A stretch of 64,000 nt of DNA from Spartinivicinus poritis (lineage in GTDB: Bacteria > Pseudomonadota > Gammaproteobacteria > Pseudomonadales > Zooshikellaceae): positions 186,001 through 250,000 of the forward strand of contig NZ_JAPMOU010000001.1 in assembly GCF_028858535.1 (NCBI RefSeq), read 5' to 3'. Position numbers and translations under genes: made by a program. Below, piece by piece: positions 60,402 to 64,000 of the stretch; the first letter of the stretch is position 1; the number at the start of each line of letters is the position of its first letter. Below the pieces are notes generated by a model. That model was not told where the DNA came from. It saw only the letters and a program-made list of their open reading frames with translations, and made no database searches.

Positions 60402-61721
60402 TTAAAGTGCCAGCGCTGCCATCCAGCCAAAAACCAATAATGGAATATTGTAGTGAAGGAAAGTAGGAATCACTGTATCCCAAATATGATTATGCTGACC
60501 ATCAACATTTAAACCTGCAGTTGGCCCTAAAGTAGAGTCAGAGGTAGGTGAGCCTGCATCACCCAAAGCTGCAGCAGTCCCAACCAGTGCCACTGTCGCC
60601 ATTGGGCTAAACCCTAGCTCTAACGCTAAGGGAACATAAATCGCCGCAATAATGGGAATGGTTGAAAAAGAAGAGCCTATCCCCATGGTAATTAATAATC
60701 CCACTAGTAGCATTACCAAGGCAGCCAGCACTTTATTGGAGCCAAACAAGGCTGCGGATGTATCAACCAGTGTTTTAATATCACCCGTTTGTTGTAACAC
60801 AGCAGCAAAGCCTTTTGCTGTTATCATGATAAAGCCTATCATGGCCATCATTTTCAGCCCTTCAACAAATAAGCCATCAGCCTCAGACCACTTGAAAATA
60901 CCACTTGCAGAAAAGACTAAAAAGCCTACTAAGGCACCCAGTGTCATTGAGTCAGTTACCAGCTGAACAACAAATGTCACAACAATAGCTATCAGGGCCA
61001 CCAACAGAGATTTCGGAGAATAACTAACATCTGCTTTTTCTACCTGTTGTATTACATCTACATTGTAATGACGAGGCTTGCGATAACTAAATAGCACAGC
61101 AACCAGCAAGCCAAACAGCATGCCTAGTGCAGGTAAAGCCATGGCCTGAATAACACTGACTTGACTGGTATCCATACCATAGTTTTGAAGGTTGGCTAAC
61201 AAAATATTATTTAAAAAGATTCCACCAAACCCTACAGGCAGAAAAATATAAGGCGTGATAAGCCCAAATGTGAGCACACAAGCAACTAAACGCCGGTCAA
61301 GCTGCAGTTTCGCAAACACGATAAGTAAGGGAGGAATCAGCATGGGAATAAAAGCAATATGCACCGGTATTAGGTTTTGTGAGCTCATTGCCACTAAGGT
61401 TAACACCAGAATAATCAACCATTTCAAATAGCCCGTTTCTGAGCCTCCCTGCTGATTAAGTCGCGCTAATGATTTATCTGCAATCCAATGGGGCAAGCCA
61501 GACTTGGCAACGGCTACAGCAAAAGCACCAAGTAACGCATAACTCAAAGCTACCTCAGCTCCTCCACCTAACCCTTGATTAAAGGCTTTTAGTGTCTCCG
61601 AAAAATCTAAACCCCCAACCAAACCACCCGCTAAAGCACCAATAATTAATGACATCACGACATTAAGTCGCAAAATGCTCAGCAACAACATGGTGGCTAC
61701 GGCAACAACCACTGCATTCAT
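60402..61721 (-). CDS. NhaC/YuiF-type Na+/H+ antiporter family protein
   Basis: Polytopic inner-membrane transporter of 439 residues with about 11-12 helices. Typical family segments are [75 protein letters not shown] and the conserved [20 protein letters not shown] near the C terminus. Members are annotated as Na+/H+ antiporters, and some (YuiF-like) as amino-acid permeases, so the substrate is open. It stands alone between a terminator and a long intergenic region. Confidence 0.85.
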   Translation of the reverse strand: MNAVVVAVATMLLLSILRLNVVMSLIIGALAGGLVGGLDFSETLKAFNQGLGGGAEVALSYALLGAFAVAVAKSGLPHWIADKSLARLNQQGGSETGYLKWLIILVLTLVAMSSQNLIPVHIAFIPMLIPPLLIVFAKLQLDRRLVACVLTFGLITPYIFLPVGFGGIFLNNILLANLQNYGMDTSQVSVIQAMALPALGMLFGLLVAVLFSYRKPRHYNVDVIQQVEKADVSYSPKSLLVALIAIVVTFVVQLVTDSMTLGALVGFLVFSASGIFKWSEADGLFVEGLKMMAMIGFIMITAKGFAAVLQQTGDIKTLVDTSAALFGSNKVLAALVMLLVGLLITMGIGSSFSTIPIIAAIYVPLALELGFSPMATVALVGTAAALGDAGSPTSDSTLGPTAGLNVDGQHNHIWDTVIPTFLHYNIPLLVFGWMAALAL

Positions 61722-62303
61722 TATTTAATCTTTCCCCATTAAATTAACCTACATAGTGCACTCAAGAAATGCACTATTAAACACCTGTTGACACTTCACA
61801 ACTGATACTTTTTTAATCACTTCAGCGTATCATCAGATCAACATCAGCAAGTCTTACCTCTCACCACAAAAAATTTACACTTTAAGTAGTGACCCTAGCG
61901 TTTTTTGCAGGTAGAATGTTCAAAAAGGTCTATACAAAGTTTTGAGCATCATCCGCAAAGCGATATCTACAAGCAATTTCCATAGAAAATCAGCAAGCGT
62001 TCATATAAAAAAATCAAGAGAGCCAAAGAGGCACCCAAAAGCACTAGCCACTTTCCAATCAAAAAGCCACGATGGTACCTGAATAGTTACTAACCGCCAA
62101 ATATTTTTATCTTTCCTTCTAGTAAAATACGAGATCAAACCTACTTTCACTTTAAGAACGACAAAAGCACTGATAAGTAATTAGTTTTTATCCAGACAAC
62201 AAAATGCAGGAATAAAGTAATGCGAATCCAAAGTAAACGTAATCAGTAACAACAGCGTAATACTAAAGGCGTATATAAATAAGATAGGGAAAATGATAAG
62301 GCC
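61722..62303. other. Long AT-rich intergenic stretch
   Basis: These 580 bases contain only very short open frames without ribosome-binding sites. I see no tRNA-like, CRISPR-like or insertion-sequence structure. The upstream control region of the antiporter must lie in its first part, but no promoter hexamer pair stands out. Confidence 0.45.
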
Positions 62304-62428
62304 AAAAAAAACCCTATTGATTAACAACAGGGTATAAATAACGTACGGGAACTACTGTAAGACAAACTTTGGCGTAATAAATTCCACACAAAGTAAAGCC
62401 TTAAGCGCTGACCAATATTGTTAGCCAG
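62304..62428 (-). ncRNA. Candidate small RNA, about 125 nt
   Basis: On the minus strand, a TTGACA (62464-62459), 17 bp and CAGAGT (62441-62436) precede an untranslated stretch. It opens with a strong hairpin (CGCTGGCTA with wobble pairing to TTGGTCAGCG, about 62427-62402). It ends with ACCCTGTTG/CAATAGGGT (62333-62311) followed by eight Ts, a textbook intrinsic terminator. No ORF fits. The -35 overlaps a TGACA-N2-TGTCA palindrome (62452-62463), a possible operator. The -10 is weak. It has no recognised family. Confidence 0.45.
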
Positions 62429-62659
62429 CGGCTACACTCTGCCCAAAAATGTGACAAATGTCAAAAAAATATTGTGAAGTGACGCAAGATGTTTTGTACT
62501 TCATCTGGTTTGTTAGAGGAAAAACTGCCTTCTAGCTTGTCTTGCTACAAATTTAGCCGCAGCACTTGCTACAAAACCAATGCAAACAGCCTGCTCAGGA
62601 AAACAATTTCATTAGCTTTTCAGTATAAAATAAATCAAAAATCAGTGGTTATATTTACA

Positions 62660-62706
62660 TAAAAAAACAGGCAGCTATATTCCTTAAAGAAATACAGACT
62701 ACCTGT
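62660..62706 (-). terminator. Intrinsic terminator of the hybrid kinase gene
   Basis: A long imperfect stem runs on the minus strand from ACAGG (62706-62702) to CCTGT (62671-62667), with inner CTGTATT/AATATAG pairing, followed by seven Ts. It lies about 180 bp after the kinase stop; the sequence between shows no gene. Confidence 0.75.
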
Positions 62707-62884
62707 ATCCGGGGAGACTCAATGAAAACCAGATATTACTTACCAATAAGGTGACTTGAAGGATAGGCAGTGCTATATAAACACCTTATCAATTATATCG
62801 TGGTAAAAAGTAAGACTGACTGTTGTGAAGTTAGTTCCCAAATAAAAATAAAAGAAATCGTTTTTTATAATCTACTATCTTGCC

Positions 62885-64000
62885 CTACTCGCTAAAAACA
62901 ACCTCTTTTGCTACCTGATCAACCACTCGTTTCAAGTCGACTAGCTTAACTGGCTTGGTTAAGTAATCATCCATTCCTGCGGATAAGCAGTTTTCTCGCT
63001 CACCTTTCATAGCATTTGCCGTTAATGCTATGATTGTTGTATGTAGAGAGTCTGTTCGCTCTTGCTCTAAGTTTCGAATTCTTCGAGTTGCCTGATAGCC
63101 ATCCATTACCGGCATATTGCAATCCATGACCACTAAATCAAACGACTGCTGTTGCCACTGAGTTACACCCTCTTGACCATTATTTGCCACAGCAACTGCA
63201 CACCCTAGCTTTTCCAGCATCTTGGCCGCGACTTTTTGATTAACAGGATTATCCTCTACCAATAACACGCAAAGTTGCTGTTTATTTACTAGCTTCTCAA
63301 AAGCTTTTGATGCTTTACTCTCCTCAACAGCCTTCCCTCGCTCAATTAATTTAAACCGCTTCGTGCTGGTCTGCCTTAGTGTTCTGCAAAGCTCCTCCAA
63401 CTTAATTGGATAAGCTAAATAGCCAGCACAATGATTGGCTTGATACTTATCTACCGCTTGTAAGCTACCCAAAGGGCCTAATACAATAATCGGTGCTTTA
63501 GCCAACAAGGGTAATGACTGTAGGTAACTGATCAAGCTTTGCGTTTGCTCAATCCAAAGAGCATTCAGTAAAACAAAGCTTACCTGTTCAGAGCACTGCC
63601 GCAACACATCAGCAACATCTGTCGGCTGTTGCACATACAACAGTTCAGCTCCCAGCGCCTCAACTAATAATGATACTGCTTTCCCATTGATAGGGTCTGG
63701 GTCAATCATTAAGCCTTTAGCCATAGCATGGGATAACTTCATTACAGGCAATGGCTCATGACAAATGGTTAAAGGTAAAGTAGCACTAAAACAAGAGCCT
63801 TTGCCTACTTCGCTTGAAACCTTAACTTGCCCCCACATAATTTCAATCAGCTTTTTCGTAATCGCCAGTCCCAGGCCAGTGCCACCTCTTCCCACTTGAT
63901 CTGCTTGCTGATATTCAGCAAAGATGATGTCTAGCTGTTCTTGTGGTATACCACAGCCAGTGTCTTCCACATTCAGTTCAAGAATAACTTCATCAAACTC
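62885..64000 (-). CDS. Hybrid sensor histidine kinase, C-terminal part (5' end outside window)
   Basis: BarA/GacS-like hybrid kinase; 371 residues are visible, and the frame is open to the window edge. First comes the end of the ATPase domain: VEDTGCGIP (N/G1 box) and GRGGTGLGLAITKKLIE (G2). Then comes a receiver-like domain (about 100-215) that lacks the phosphoacceptor Asp (SFVLLNALWIEQT where Asp is expected). Last is an intact receiver with VEDNPVNQKVAAKML, acceptor in DLVVMDCNMPVMDG, and ALTANAMKGERENCLSAGMD and TKPVK. It stops soon after, with no Hpt domain. Signal and partner are unknown; the sensory part is outside. Confidence 0.9.
   Translation of the reverse strand, partial: EFDEVILELNVEDTGCGIPQEQLDIIFAEYQQADQVGRGGTGLGLAITKKLIEIMWGQVKVSSEVGKGSCFSATLPLTICHEPLPVMKLSHAMAKGLMIDPDPINGKAVSLLVEALGAELLYVQQPTDVADVLRQCSEQVSFVLLNALWIEQTQSLISYLQSLPLLAKAPIIVLGPLGSLQAVDKYQANHCAGYLAYPIKLEELCRTLRQTSTKRFKLIERGKAVEESKASKAFEKLVNKQQLCVLLVEDNPVNQKVAAKMLEKLGCAVAVANNGQEGVTQWQQQSFDLVVMDCNMPVMDGYQATRRIRNLEQERTDSLHTTIIALTANAMKGERENCLSAGMDDYLTKPVKLVDLKRVVDQVAKEVVFSE

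Noticed and set aside
62722-62754. Ten-codon ORF MKTRYYLPIR with GGGGAG upstream
   Set aside because: The ribosome-binding site is good, but the ORF is isolated on the plus strand with no downstream gene to lead into. Chance is more likely; conservation would be needed.

Overview
The window is a stretch of chromosome from a gammaproteobacterium. Gene content and order point to the Oceanospirillales/Pseudomonadales side, probably a marine relative with moderately AT-rich DNA. Gene order matches two Pseudomonas-type housekeeping blocks. One runs guaB/xseA ... der-bamB-yfgM-hisS-ispG-rodZ-pilF-rlmN-ndk-isc ... secDF-yajC-tgt-queA-tRNA-Leu. The other runs clpB-pgeF-rluD-bamD ... pilSR-minor pilins-ispH-fkpB-lspA-ileS-ribF-murJ-rpsT-proB-obgE-rpmA-rplU-ispB. 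They meet at about 26.5-27.9 kb, where a tRNA-Leu(CAA), an orphan membrane protein and a cold-shock gene sit in AT-rich DNA. The genus assignment is inference; no rRNA is present.

Layout: (1) 1-232: divergent guaB (5' end only) and xseA. (2) 1.9-17.6 kb, all minus strand: the iscRSUA-hscBA-fdx-iscX iron-sulfur operon, then ndk, rlmN, pilF, rodZ, ispG, hisS, yfgM, bamB and der, broken by intrinsic terminators before ndk, hisS and der. (3) 17.9-26.2 kb: cysE, trmJ, suhB (plus strand), then the secFD-yajC translocon accessory genes with the queuosine genes tgt and queA. (4) 26.4-35.7 kb: tRNA-Leu, orphan ORF, csp, clpB, pgeF, rluD, bamD and nadE. (5) 35.8-45.8 kb, plus strand: the type IV pilus regulators pilSR and the minor-pilin operon fimT-fimU-pilV-pilW-pilX-(small secreted protein)-pilY1, with no pilE. 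(6) 45.8-58.3 kb: ispH-fkpB-lspA-ileS-ribF-murJ, rpsT, rplU-rpmA-obgE-proB and ispB. (7) 58.4-64 kb, accessory-looking: a flavodoxin with a Fur-like box, a degenerate GIY-YIG-domain protein, an NhaC-type antiporter, a gap of about 1.16 kb holding a candidate small RNA, and the 3' part of a hybrid histidine kinase.

Working together: the isc operon has two tandem IscR-like sites on its promoter, consistent with cluster-dependent autoregulation. It feeds Fe-S consumers encoded nearby (IspG, IspH, RlmN). BamB, BamD, SecDF-YajC, YfgM and LspA form an envelope-assembly theme. PilF, PilSR and the minor pilins form a type IV pilus theme. FimT carries a GRxR tail motif, which suggests a DNA-uptake role.

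I found no mobile element, CRISPR array, prophage or clear new defence system. The most unusual items are: the GIY-YIG-like protein that has lost its catalytic residues; interleaved hairpins around the fimU ribosome-binding site; an unrecognised secreted protein between pilX and pilY1; a candidate sRNA at about 62.3-62.43 kb; a 15/19 Fur-box match between rluD and bamD; and a hybrid kinase with a receiver-like domain that has no phosphoacceptor where one is expected.
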